Source: Lachnospiraceae bacterium (GTDB lineage Bacteria > Bacillota > Clostridia > Lachnospirales > Lachnospiraceae). Taken from it: a DNA stretch of 36,313 nucleotides. Under the pieces are notes generated by a model. The model was not told the origin of the DNA. It saw only the letters and a list, made by a program, of their open reading frames with translations, and searched no databases. Shown one piece after another: positions 6,579 through 14,668 of this stretch. The stretch's first letter is position 1. Every line of letters starts with the position of its first letter. The stretch spans positions 1 to 36,313 of the forward strand of contig JAJQCZ010000006.1 of assembly GCA_021202465.1 (NCBI GenBank), read 5' to 3'. The position numbers and the translations under genes were made by a program.

Positions 6579-9500
6579 TTATTTTTTCTTCACTCCTAGC
6601 GTGACTTTCTCGCCGTTGAGGTTCCACTCCTTGACATATCCGTCGGTCTCTCCCACGATCAGAGTCTCGCCCATCACATCACTGAGCAGACTCTCCTGAT
6701 GAGACTGCATCAGCGCCGCAACCTTCTCATTGCCGGTCACATAAACATTGATGTGGTCCATCACCTCATAGCCGGCCTCCTTGCGCATGGTCTGAACCTT
6801 GCTGACGACCTCACGCAGCAGACCCTCTTCCCGCAGCTCCGGTGTCAGGTTGGTATCCAGCACCACCGTCCACTCGCCGGAGATCTCGGAGACATAGCCT
6901 TCGGTCTGCGTCGTCTCAATCAGAAGGTCCTCCTCAGAGAGAACCGCGCGGCTGCCGTCAGCGAAGGTCAGCACCAGCTCGCCAGTACTCTTCAGCTCCT
7001 TCATAGCCGCATTTCCGTCGATCTCCGCCAGCAGCGTGCGGATTTCGCCCAGCTTCTTGCCGTATTTCGGTCCCAGCGTCCGCATCTGAGGCTTGAAGCG
7101 GTAGGAAGTAAAATCACTTACCTCATCCGTGAAGGTGATTTTCTTTACATTCAGTTCGTCCTTGATAATATCTCCGTAAAACTCATTGAGGCTCACCGGA
7201 TCCTTGACGAACATCTGCCCGATAGGCTGACGGTTCTTGATATTAGCGGAATTCCGGCAGGCCCGGCCCATGACGACGATCTTCAGGACCGCATCCATAT
7301 CCTCCTCCAGCTCCGGATTGATCCAGGCCGCGTTGGCCACAGGATAATCGCACAGATGGATACTCTCCGGCGCCGTTTCATCCAGACTGCGCACCAGGTT
7401 CTGGTACATATCCTCGGTGATGAAGGGCACCATGGGAGCGGCCAGCTTGGCCACGGTCACCAGCGTCGTATACAGAGTCATATAGGCATTGATCTTGTCC
7501 TGCTCCATGCCCTTCGCCCAGAAACGGCTGCGGCTGCGGCGGACATACCAGTTGCTCATATCGTCCACGAAATTCTGCAGGAAACGCGCCGCCTCGGGAA
7601 TCTGATAATTCTCCAGAGCATTATCCACATTTCTGATCAGCGTGTTCAGCTTACTGAGCATCCAGCGATCCATGGCCGGCAGCTTATCATATTCCAGCTC
7701 ATATTTCGTCGCGTCAAACTGATCGATTTCGGCATACAGCACATAGAAGGCATAGGTATTCCACAGAGTCCCCATGAACTTCCTCTGCCCCTCGGTGACC
7801 GCCTTGCCGTGGAAACGGTTGGGCAGCCAGGGCGCACTGTTGATATAGAAATACCAGCGGATGGCGTCGGCGCCGTAGGTGTTCAGCGCATCCATGGGAT
7901 CCACGGCGTTCCCCTTGGACTTGCTCATCTTCTGTCCGTTCTCATCCTGCACATGACCGAGGACGATCACGTTCTTATAAGGAGCCTGATTGAAGATCAG
8001 CGTGGAAATAGCCAGCAGCGAGTAGAACCAGCCGCGGGTCTGATCGACCGCCTCGCTGATGAAATCGGCGGGGAAGTTCTTCTTAAAGGTCTCCTGATTT
8101 TCAAATGGATAGTGATACTGGGCGAAAGGCATGGAGCCGGAATCGAACCAGCAGTCGATAACCTCCGGTACACGGTGCATCTGTTTGCCGCACTCCGGGC
8201 AGGTGATCGTCACTTCATCGATGAAAGGACGATGCAGCTCAATCTCATCGGGGCAGTTAGGAGACATTTCCTTCAGCTCCGCCTTGCTGCCGATGGCATG
8301 CTTATGGCCGCAGGAGCACTCCCAGACATTTAAAGGAGTTCCCCAGTAACGGTTGCGGCTGATACCCCAGTCCTGAATATTCTCCAGCCAGTCGCCAAAG
8401 CGGCCCTTGCCGATGCTTTCAGGAATCCAGTTAATCGTATTATTGTTGTGGATCAGATCATCCTTCACCGCCGTCATCTTGATAAACCACGACTCTCTGG
8501 CGTAATAGATCAGAGGCGTGTCACAGCGCCAGCAGAAGGGATAATCATGCTCGAATTTGGGAGCGTCGAAGAGCAGCCCCTGCTTCTCCAGATCCTGCAG
8601 AACCATGGGATCAGCCTGCTTGACGAAAACACCGCCGTAAGGCGTGTTGGCCGTCATATTTCCCTTGCTGTCCACCAGCTGCACGAAGGGCAGGTTGTAT
8701 TTCCGGCCCACCTTCGCGTCGTCCTCACCGAAGGTCGGGGCGATGTGAACGATACCTGTACCGTCGCTCATGGTGACATAGTGATCACAGGTCACAAAAT
8801 GCGCCTTCTTGTGCTGCTCCTCGGCCAGCTCGGCCGCTACCGCATAGAGAGGCTCATATTCCATATATTCCATCTGCTGACCGGAGAAGGTATCTAATAC
8901 CTCATACGGCTCCTGGCCGTCCTGTGCCAGACCGCCCAGCACTGCATCGAGCAACGCTTCCGCCAGATAATAGGTATAACTGTCGGCCGCCTTGACGCGG
9001 CAGTAGGTCTCATCCGGGTTCACGCAGAGAGCCACATTGCTCGGCAGCGTCCAGGGCGTGGTCGTCCAGGCCAGGAAATACGCATCCTCGCCGACCACCT
9101 TGAAACGCACCACCGCAGAACGCTCCTTTACCAGCTTGTAACCCTGCGCCACTTCATGAGAGGACAGAGGGGTGCCACAGCGGGGGCAGTAGGGAACGAT
9201 CTTAAAGCCCTTGTACAGCAGGCCTTTCTCCCAGATCTCCTTGAGCGCCCACCATTCAGACTCAATGAAATCATCCTCATAGGTGACATACGGGTGCTCC
9301 ATGTCGGCCCAGAATCCGACTTTGCCGGAGAATTCCTCCCACATGCCCTTATAGCGCCACACGCTCTCCTTACATTTCTGGATGAACGGCTCCACGCCGT
9401 ACTCCTCGATCTGCTCCTTGCCGTCGAGACCCAGCTCCCGCTCCACTTCCAGTTCCACGGGCAGTCCATGCGTGTCCCAACCGGCCTTCCGGGGCACATT

Positions 9501-9731
9501 GTAGCCCTTCATCGTCCGATAGCGGGGAATCATATCCTTGATCACACGGGTCAGCACATGGCCGATGTGCGGCTTGCCGTTCGCTGTGGGCGGCCCGTCA
9601 TAGAACATATACTCCGGCCCATCCTTGCGGTTCTCCATACTCTTCTCGAAGATCTGATTCTCTTCCCAGAACTTCTCGACCTTATTCTCCCGCTCTACAA
9701 AATTCATATCTGTAGAAACCTTCTGATACAT
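6579..9731 (-). CDS. ileS: Isoleucyl-tRNA synthetase, long type
   Basis: A 1050-residue class Ia synthetase that charges tRNA-Ile. The HIGH motif is HIGH at 55-58 and the KMSKS loop is at 601-605. The CP1 editing domain lies between them (TTPWTLPSNVALCVNPDE and TFGEDDAKVGRKYN). The length, GWDTHGLPVELEVE and WYVRRSRSRFW resemble the eukaryote-like IleRS group (type 2) that often tolerates mupirocin; the resistance is inference from the subtype. ATG 9731 is chosen because GGAGG sits just upstream; two earlier in-frame ATGs (9746 and 9755) lack a site. Expression is controlled by the T-box leader upstream. Confidence 0.97.
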   Translation of the reverse strand: MYQKVSTDMNFVERENKVEKFWEENQIFEKSMENRKDGPEYMFYDGPPTANGKPHIGHVLTRVIKDMIPRYRTMKGYNVPRKAGWDTHGLPVELEVERELGLDGKEQIEEYGVEPFIQKCKESVWRYKGMWEEFSGKVGFWADMEHPYVTYEDDFIESEWWALKEIWEKGLLYKGFKIVPYCPRCGTPLSSHEVAQGYKLVKERSAVVRFKVVGEDAYFLAWTTTPWTLPSNVALCVNPDETYCRVKAADSYTYYLAEALLDAVLGGLAQDGQEPYEVLDTFSGQQMEYMEYEPLYAVAAELAEEQHKKAHFVTCDHYVTMSDGTGIVHIAPTFGEDDAKVGRKYNLPFVQLVDSKGNMTANTPYGGVFVKQADPMVLQDLEKQGLLFDAPKFEHDYPFCWRCDTPLIYYARESWFIKMTAVKDDLIHNNNTINWIPESIGKGRFGDWLENIQDWGISRNRYWGTPLNVWECSCGHKHAIGSKAELKEMSPNCPDEIELHRPFIDEVTITCPECGKQMHRVPEVIDCWFDSGSMPFAQYHYPFENQETFKKNFPADFISEAVDQTRGWFYSLLAISTLIFNQAPYKNVIVLGHVQDENGQKMSKSKGNAVDPMDALNTYGADAIRWYFYINSAPWLPNRFHGKAVTEGQRKFMGTLWNTYAFYVLYAEIDQFDATKYELEYDKLPAMDRWMLSKLNTLIRNVDNALENYQIPEAARFLQNFVDDMSNWYVRRSRSRFWAKGMEQDKINAYMTLYTTLVTVAKLAAPMVPFITEDMYQNLVRSLDETAPESIHLCDYPVANAAWINPELEEDMDAVLKIVVMGRACRNSANIKNRQPIGQMFVKDPVSLNEFYGDIIKDELNVKKITFTDEVSDFTSYRFKPQMRTLGPKYGKKLGEIRTLLAEIDGNAAMKELKSTGELVLTFADGSRAVLSEEDLLIETTQTEGYVSEISGEWTVVLDTNLTPELREEGLLREVVSKVQTMRKEAGYEVMDHINVYVTGNEKVAALMQSHQESLLSDVMGETLIVGETDGYVKEWNLNGEKVTLGVKKK

Positions 9732-9789
9732 CCTGTTTTCCTCCATCTGGATCATGTCGTCAGTATATAGTCATCGGAAGTTTATTTCG

Positions 9790-10065
9790 AAAAAACAGGC
9801 TTCCGTCTCAAACAGGACGAAAGCCTTTCATTTCGTTATACCACCTTGTCTGCTGCGTACAAAAGATACGCGCTCTCGATAACGGGAGAACCGTCTGAGC
9901 CTACCCGAAAAGATTCTTCGCTCGGTCAGAAACTCCGGAGTGATCTTCCGCTTCCCGCTGATTCCGCCGGTCTCTCATCCTCACCGGCTTGCTGTGGGTT
10001 TTCCGGGCGCGTACTGTCTCCTTCTGCGTTTTCTTCTATAGAACGTCTCCGAAACTGACGCATTT
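9790..10065 (-). promoter_or_regulatory. T-box leader, isoleucine-specific, of ileS
   Basis: On the minus strand a leader of about 270 nt precedes ileS. The T-box sequence AAGGTGGTATAACG lies at 9834-9847 (plus strand CGTTATACCACCTT). It is followed by a terminator with arms at 9797-9807 and 9816-9826 and a T-run (9790-9795). Stem I has a distal arm CCGGTG...GACCGG and a base formed by CGGAG/CTCCG and GTCAG/CTGAC. Directly above the base, on its 3' side, the internal loop holds ATC (plus-strand GAT 9942-9944), an isoleucine codon, as specifier. Uncharged tRNA-Ile should stabilise the antiterminator and switch ileS on. Confidence 0.92.
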
Positions 10066-10071
10066 GAGCCC

Positions 10072-10100
10072 ATTATAAGAGTCCGACCGGAAAATGTCAA
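10072..10100 (-). promoter_or_regulatory. Consensus promoter of the ileS T-box transcript
   Basis: On the minus strand TTGACA (10095-10100) and TATAAT (10072-10077) are both perfect consensus and separated by 17 bp. A strong constitutive promoter is usual in front of an attenuator such as a T-box. Confidence 0.9.
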
Positions 10101-10251
10101 GGTTCTCTATCATTTTAAGGCAGATCGGCAGATTGCTGATTTTTCCTCACTAATGTCCAATCCGATCATTTCTATTGAATTATTCCCTTTCTGATGTAAT
10201 AATGATGTTGTGCCTTTTGGTACAGTCATTAAATGATTGAGGTCAAACAAA

Positions 10252-11421
10252 ATGATTCACCTTCTTTTGATCATTATCTATCTGGCGTTCATCGGTCTGG
10301 GACTGCCGGATTCCCTCCTTGGCTCCGCCTGGCCCTCCATGTATGGAGAACTGAACATTCCTGTCTCTTACGCAGGGATCATCTCCATGACGATCGCACT
10401 GGGAACCATTTTCTCCAGTCTGCAGAGTGATCGGCTCGCCCGAAGATTTGATACCGGAAAAATCACGGCGGTCAGCACCGCCATGATGGCCGTTTCCATG
10501 CTCGGATTTTCCGTCAGCCATTCCTTCTTTCAGCTCTGGCTGTGGGCTATTCCCTACGGACTCGGAGCGGGAAGCGTAGATGCCGCCCTGAACAATTATG
10601 TAGCTTTGCATTATCCGAGCCGTCATATGAGCTGGCTGCACTGCATGTGGGGCATCGGCACACTGGTCGGTCCCAACGTGATGGGATATGTATTGACGAG
10701 AGGAGGAAGCTGGCATCGCGGATATCTCTCAATGGCTCTGATTCAGGCTATCCTGACTGTGATCCTGCTTTTCAGTCTCCCTCTGTGGAAAAAAGCCGCT
10801 GATTCTCATGAAAAAAGAATGAAGTCTGAGACAAAAGCGGCGGCTCTTTCTCTGCGATCTATCTTCGCCATTCCGGGAGCGAAGGAGGTCATGCTGACCT
10901 TTTTCTGCTATTGTGCGCTGGAATAGACGGCTATGCTCTGGGGCAGCACCTGGCTGGTACTCCACCACGGTCTTTCCGCCGAGACGGCGGCGCGGTACGC
11001 CAGTCTGTTCTTTCTCGGCATTACAGCCGGACGTGCCATCAACGGATTTTTAACGTACCGGTTTAATGATACGCAGATGATCCGTACCGGTCAGGGGATT
11101 CTGCTGCTGGGAATCATTTTCCTGTTTCTTCCTGTCGGTACAATATCGGCCATCACCGGTCTGATCCTGGTCGGTCTCGGCTGCGCGCCAATCTACCCCT
11201 GCATCATACACACCACGCCGGATCATTTCGGAGCAGACCGCTCGCAGGCTCTGATCGGTGTGCAGATGGCCAGCGCCTATACCGGCACCTGCCTGATGCC
11301 GCCGTTGTTTGGTCTGATTGCCAATCACATTTCCGTTTCCCTGTTCCCCTGTTACCTGGCTGTTATATTGATTCTGATGGTCTTTATGCACGAACGTCTG
11401 GTGAAAAAGACCTCTTCCTAG
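10252..11421 (+). pseudogene. MFS transporter interrupted by one in-frame amber codon
   Basis: The frame encodes a twelve-helix major facilitator, similar to the FucP-like/sugar permease group (GLGLPDSLLGSAWP near the start; RLARRFDTGK after helix 2). A single TAG at 10924-10926 splits it into about 224 and 164 codons, in the same frame. Relatives, as I recall them, read CALEQT where this has CALE-stop-T, so one C-to-T change (CAG to TAG) explains the stop. All else is intact. ATG 10252 follows a GAGG site. It is read against replication, and its stop codon abuts the stop codon of the convergent ECF gene with no base between. Substrate unknown. Confidence 0.8.
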
Positions 11422-11988
11422 TCATTCAAATTGAAGTCCTGCCCGATGCAGCGCCTTCTCCAGCGCCAGTGCCAGATAAGGCGACGCGATGATGGCGATC
11501 GCGGCATTAAATATCGAAGCCGGAATCTTGCTGATCACCGCGGCGATTCCCAGGGCCGCGTTCCCGTCAGCGGCAAACAGACCGGCAATAAAGAATGTCT
11601 TCAGGAAATAGAGAATGTAGTAAGCTACGCAGCCAAGAATCGCGGCGAACAGATATTTATAATATCTGTGGCCGTCTTTCTTTAACAGCTGATAAGCGAC
11701 CAGACCGGCAATCAAACCCATGGCGCCTTTGTTAATGAAGGTGATCCAGCACTCCGCGGCGTACAGCGGATTTGTCAGATCATAAAGCGCAGAGCCCAGA
11801 CCGGAAGCCAGACCACCGATTGGTCCCAGCATCAGACCGGACAGGCAGCAGGCAATGTTCGCCAGGGTGAAGGCGGTATTTCCACCGATCGATACCGGCA
11901 GGATAATGCGGGCATAATTGCTGGCGAAGACCAACGCTGTCATCAGACCGAGAACAGCAAGTTTCTGTGTTGAATATCTGCTTTTCAT
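11422..11988 (-). CDS. ECF transporter S component
   Basis: A 188-residue integral membrane protein with about six hydrophobic segments and the features of an ECF-type substrate-binding subunit: LAVLGLMTALVFASNYARI at the start, GPIGGLASGLGSALYDL, ITFINKGAMGLIAGLVAY and a C-terminal SIFNAAIAIIASPYLALAL. Such subunits bind a vitamin or metal and use a shared EcfA/A'/T module, which is not in this window. The ligand cannot be told from sequence. ATG 11988 is chosen because GGGAAG precedes it; an upstream ATG at 12003 has no such site. A structured leader and promoter lie upstream. Confidence 0.82.
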   Translation of the reverse strand: MKSRYSTQKLAVLGLMTALVFASNYARIILPVSIGGNTAFTLANIACCLSGLMLGPIGGLASGLGSALYDLTNPLYAAECWITFINKGAMGLIAGLVAYQLLKKDGHRYYKYLFAAILGCVAYYILYFLKTFFIAGLFAADGNAALGIAAVISKIPASIFNAAIAIIASPYLALALEKALHRAGLQFE

Positions 11989-12007
11989 TCGAGCACTTCC
12001 CATCTAT

Positions 12008-12054
12008 GCGGCGGTTCCCCGTCTTCCATGGATTCACGAGACATAAACCGTCGC
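12008..12054 (-). ncRNA. Structured leader of the ECF gene
   Basis: In the leader, GCGACGGTT and AACCGCCGC (plus-strand arms 12046-12054 and 12008-12016) pair over 8 of 9 positions; inside them GTCT pairs with AGAC around a 14-nt loop that contains TCCATGGA. It lies between the promoter and the ribosome binding site. It does not match any riboswitch I can recognise (TPP, preQ1, THF, cobalamin and fluoride were considered). Confidence 0.45.
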
Positions 12055-12083
12055 TTTTTCTTTATTTTCCCTCGGGTAGCCCT

Positions 12084-12111
12084 ATTATAGCAGAGTCTGG
12101 CCTTGCTTCAA
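12084..12111 (-). promoter_or_regulatory. Promoter of the ECF gene
   Basis: On the minus strand TTGAAG (12106-12111) and a perfect TATAAT (12084-12089) are separated by 16 bp. This predicts a leader of about 90 nt before ATG 11988. Confidence 0.6.
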
Positions 12112-12159
12112 ATGCCAGTTTTATTTATTTTATCCAGTCCAGTTGGATTTACAGATCTC

Positions 12160-12714
12160 TCAGATGTCCTTTCGATATTTCTCCGGCGCCGTCTCATAGA
12201 GGTTGTTCCCTTCGGCATCCAGAACAACAATCACCGGAAGATTCTCCACGGTCAGCTTGCGGATGGCTTCCGGCCCCAGATCCTCATAGGCGACGACTTC
12301 AGATTCCAGAATCCGCTTTGATAACAGAGCACCGGCACCTCCTACGGCAGCAAAATACACGGCGCCGTTTCGCATCATGGCCTGGCGGACTTCTTCATTG
12401 CGCCGTCCTTTGGCGATCATTCCGGTGAGCCCCAGATTGAGCAGACGGGGCGCATAGCGATCCATACGGCTGGCCGTAGTCGGTCCCGCGGAACCGATCG
12501 GACGTCCCTCCCGGGCCGGGGAAGGTCCCAGATAATAGAGGATTGTATTCTTTACATCGATGGGAAGCTTTTCGCCCCGATCCAGCGTTTCGATCATGCG
12601 CTTGTGCGCAGCATCCCTGGCTGTATAGACCGTACCGCTGATAGTGACGACATCACCCGCCCGCAGCTCCCGGGCCGTCTCCTGTGTCAGAGGCGTTGTA
12701 ATATGACGATTCAT
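12160..12714 (-). CDS. Class I fumarase, beta subunit (C-terminal domain)
   Basis: A 184-residue protein of the Fe-S hydro-lyase beta family (tartrate/fumarate type), equivalent to the C-terminal part of single-chain FumA/FumB. Recognisable blocks are LRAGDVVTISGTVYTARDAAHKR, YLGPSPAREGRPIGSAGPTT and MIAKGRR. Together with the alpha subunit encoded 74 bp upstream it should interconvert fumarate and malate. ATG 12714 is preceded by GGAG at a good distance; the open frame continues upstream but would place the start before any site. A tartrate dehydratase is the main alternative. Confidence 0.9.
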   Translation of the reverse strand: MNRHITTPLTQETARELRAGDVVTISGTVYTARDAAHKRMIETLDRGEKLPIDVKNTILYYLGPSPAREGRPIGSAGPTTASRMDRYAPRLLNLGLTGMIAKGRRNEEVRQAMMRNGAVYFAAVGGAGALLSKRILESEVVAYEDLGPEAIRKLTVENLPVIVVLDAEGNNLYETAPEKYRKDI

Positions 12715-12788
12715 TTTTTTCTCCATTCCGGCCATTTTTCTCAGAATGGCACAAAACGTGCGTATATTCAAAGGTTGGGAATACTATT

Positions 12789-13634
12789 TTACTCAATCAC
12801 TCTTCGTGCGTGACGATTCACGTGACAACAGATATTGACCGCTACCGGCAGGCAGGCAATATGAGTCGGGTACGTCTCAATATTTACCGCCAGCGCTGTC
12901 GTCGTTCCGCCCAGTCCCGCCGGACCGATACCCAGCGCATTGATTTTACGTAACATTTCCTCTTCCAGCTCCGCCACCCAGGATTTTTCCGGTTTTTCTT
13001 CAATATTTCTCGTCAGAGCTTTCTTCGCCAGAAGGGCACACTGTTCAAAATTCCCCCCGACGCCGACACCCACAACCATGGGAGGACAGGCGTTGGGACC
13101 AGCTTCGCGAACGGTATCCAGAATCACCTGTTTCACACCTTCCAGACCGTCCGCCGGTTTCAACATGACAATACGGCTCATATTCTCACTGCCCGCTCCC
13201 TTGGGAGCCACCGTAATCGTCAGGGTATCGCCCGGAACCATGTCATAATGAATAACAGCCGGTGTATTATCTCCGGTATTTACCCGGTCGATGGGATCCC
13301 GTACGACTGATTTGCGTAAGAATCCTTCCGTGTAACCACGGCCCACGCCCCGATGAATCGCCTCTGTCAGACTGCCTCCTGTCACATGTACGTCCTGTCC
13401 CATTTCCACAAAGACAACAGCCAGTCCCGTATCCTGACAGATGGGAATCTCATCCTCTCCGGCGATCTGCAGATTCTCCTGCAGCTGTCCGAGAATTTCC
13501 CGACCCAGAGGAGCTTCTTCCTGCTTTGCCGCGGTATTAAGAGCTTTCTGCATATCATAACTCAGAGAATAGTTGGCTTCTATACACAGATCGTGAACTG
13601 TTTTCTCAATGACATCCACATGTATTTCTTTCAT
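12789..13634 (-). CDS. Class I fumarase, alpha subunit (Fe-S domain)
   Basis: A 281-residue protein matching the N-terminal domain of Fe-S class I fumarases. Candidate cluster ligands are C66 in CQDTG, C199 in GGNFEQC and one of C261, C269 or C270 near the C-terminus; the oxygen-labile 4Fe-4S cluster acts as a Lewis acid in the hydration. GTTTALAVNIETYPTHIA is a further family block. GGAG precedes ATG 13634. The gene is the first of a two-gene unit with the beta subunit, expected for anaerobic C4-dicarboxylate metabolism. Confidence 0.92.
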   Translation of the reverse strand: MKEIHVDVIEKTVHDLCIEANYSLSYDMQKALNTAAKQEEAPLGREILGQLQENLQIAGEDEIPICQDTGLAVVFVEMGQDVHVTGGSLTEAIHRGVGRGYTEGFLRKSVVRDPIDRVNTGDNTPAVIHYDMVPGDTLTITVAPKGAGSENMSRIVMLKPADGLEGVKQVILDTVREAGPNACPPMVVGVGVGGNFEQCALLAKKALTRNIEEKPEKSWVAELEEEMLRKINALGIGPAGLGGTTTALAVNIETYPTHIACLPVAVNICCHVNRHARRVIE

Positions 13635-13709
13635 ACAAATCTCCTCAACACTTCAATAAATGAAAGTCGATGGCTCCGTGCTTTCAGCACTGCTGTATAT
13701 AAATACTAT

Positions 13710-14600
13710 TTACTCATCAAAATATTTTCTATATTTCCCATCTCCGGCATCAAAGAACACGATGCCGATGATGCCCCGCCCCGTATGAGCTCCGATGGCG
13801 CAGCCTACGCAGGAAGTCAGAATCTGCGCCGGATGGACTTCTTCCATCAGCACTTTTTTTACCTGCTCCATGGTCTCCGGATCCTCTCCATGACAGAGCC
13901 CGATGGTTTGTTCCGGGAGATCAATACCTGTTTTCTTTACATAATTAATGAGCGTCCGCAGAGATTTTTTTCTGCCTCTCACCTTCTCCAGTACATCCAG
14001 AGCACCTTCCCTATTCACTGTAAGAATCGGCTTGATCTGCAGCGCTTCTCCCACTGTGCCGGACAGCTTGCTGACGCGTCCGCCCTTCATCAGATAATAC
14101 AGGGTTTCCACCGTAAAAATATGCTGAATGTGATCGACATAGTAATCAGCAGCTTCAAGAATCTCCTCCCGGGAAGCACCTTTTTCCTGCATCACCAGCA
14201 ACTTATACACCACCAGGCCGAATCCCAGAGAAGCACTCCGGCAATCCTTGATGGTAATCTGAAAATCAGGATACTCCTCCAGAAGCTCCTCCTTTGCCAT
14301 AGACGCCGCATTAAAGGTACCGGCAATCCCCGTAGAAAAACAGCAGTAAAGCACCTCGTCTCCCGCCTTCGCGTAGGGTTCAAAGGCATTACGGAACATA
14401 TATGAGTTAATGTGATATGTGGATATATCATTCGAAGAATCTTCCAGCTTTCTGTAGAATTCCTCCGTGGACATGCTTTCCCTGTCCAGATAATCCTCTC
14501 CGTTGATCAGAAAGGGCGTAGGAATGATATGAAGATGAAAATGCTCCTCTACTTCCTTCGGCAAATCTGTGGCAGAATCTGTAATGATCTTAAATGCCAT
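13710..14600 (-). CDS. DegV family fatty-acid-binding protein
   Basis: A 296-residue DegV protein. The signature DSATDLPKE (residues 7-15) opens the first domain, FSTGIAGTFNAA marks the lipid-head binding region, and HTGRGIIGIVFF lies near the C-terminus. Proteins of this family bind a fatty acid and in some Firmicutes (FakB) present it to the kinase FakA; no fakA is in the window, so the exact role is open. GGAGAG lies before ATG 14600, in a region that can also fold into the hairpin at 14618-14649. Confidence 0.92.
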   Translation of the reverse strand: MAFKIITDSATDLPKEVEEHFHLHIIPTPFLINGEDYLDRESMSTEEFYRKLEDSSNDISTYHINSYMFRNAFEPYAKAGDEVLYCCFSTGIAGTFNAASMAKEELLEEYPDFQITIKDCRSASLGFGLVVYKLLVMQEKGASREEILEAADYYVDHIQHIFTVETLYYLMKGGRVSKLSGTVGEALQIKPILTVNREGALDVLEKVRGRKKSLRTLINYVKKTGIDLPEQTIGLCHGEDPETMEQVKKVLMEEVHPAQILTSCVGCAIGAHTGRGIIGIVFFDAGDGKYRKYFDE

Positions 14601-14617
14601 CGATATTCTCTCCTTTC

Positions 14618-14649
14618 AGGGGAGATCCCGCCTCAACGATCTCTCCCCT
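14618..14649 (-). terminator. Hairpin between gyrA and degV
   Basis: AGGGGAGA (14618-14625) and TCTCCCCT (14642-14649) are perfectly complementary. On the minus strand it follows gyrA and ends just upstream of the DegV ribosome binding site, without a T-run. It may partly terminate the gyrBA transcript or modulate translation of degV. Confidence 0.45.
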
Positions 14650-14668
14650 TGCATGTAAAGTCGATGTA

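Noticed and set aside
13353-14405. A 350-codon plus-strand frame opposite the DegV and fumarase genes
   Set aside because: It crosses two real genes and their intergenic region in antisense and shows no domain.
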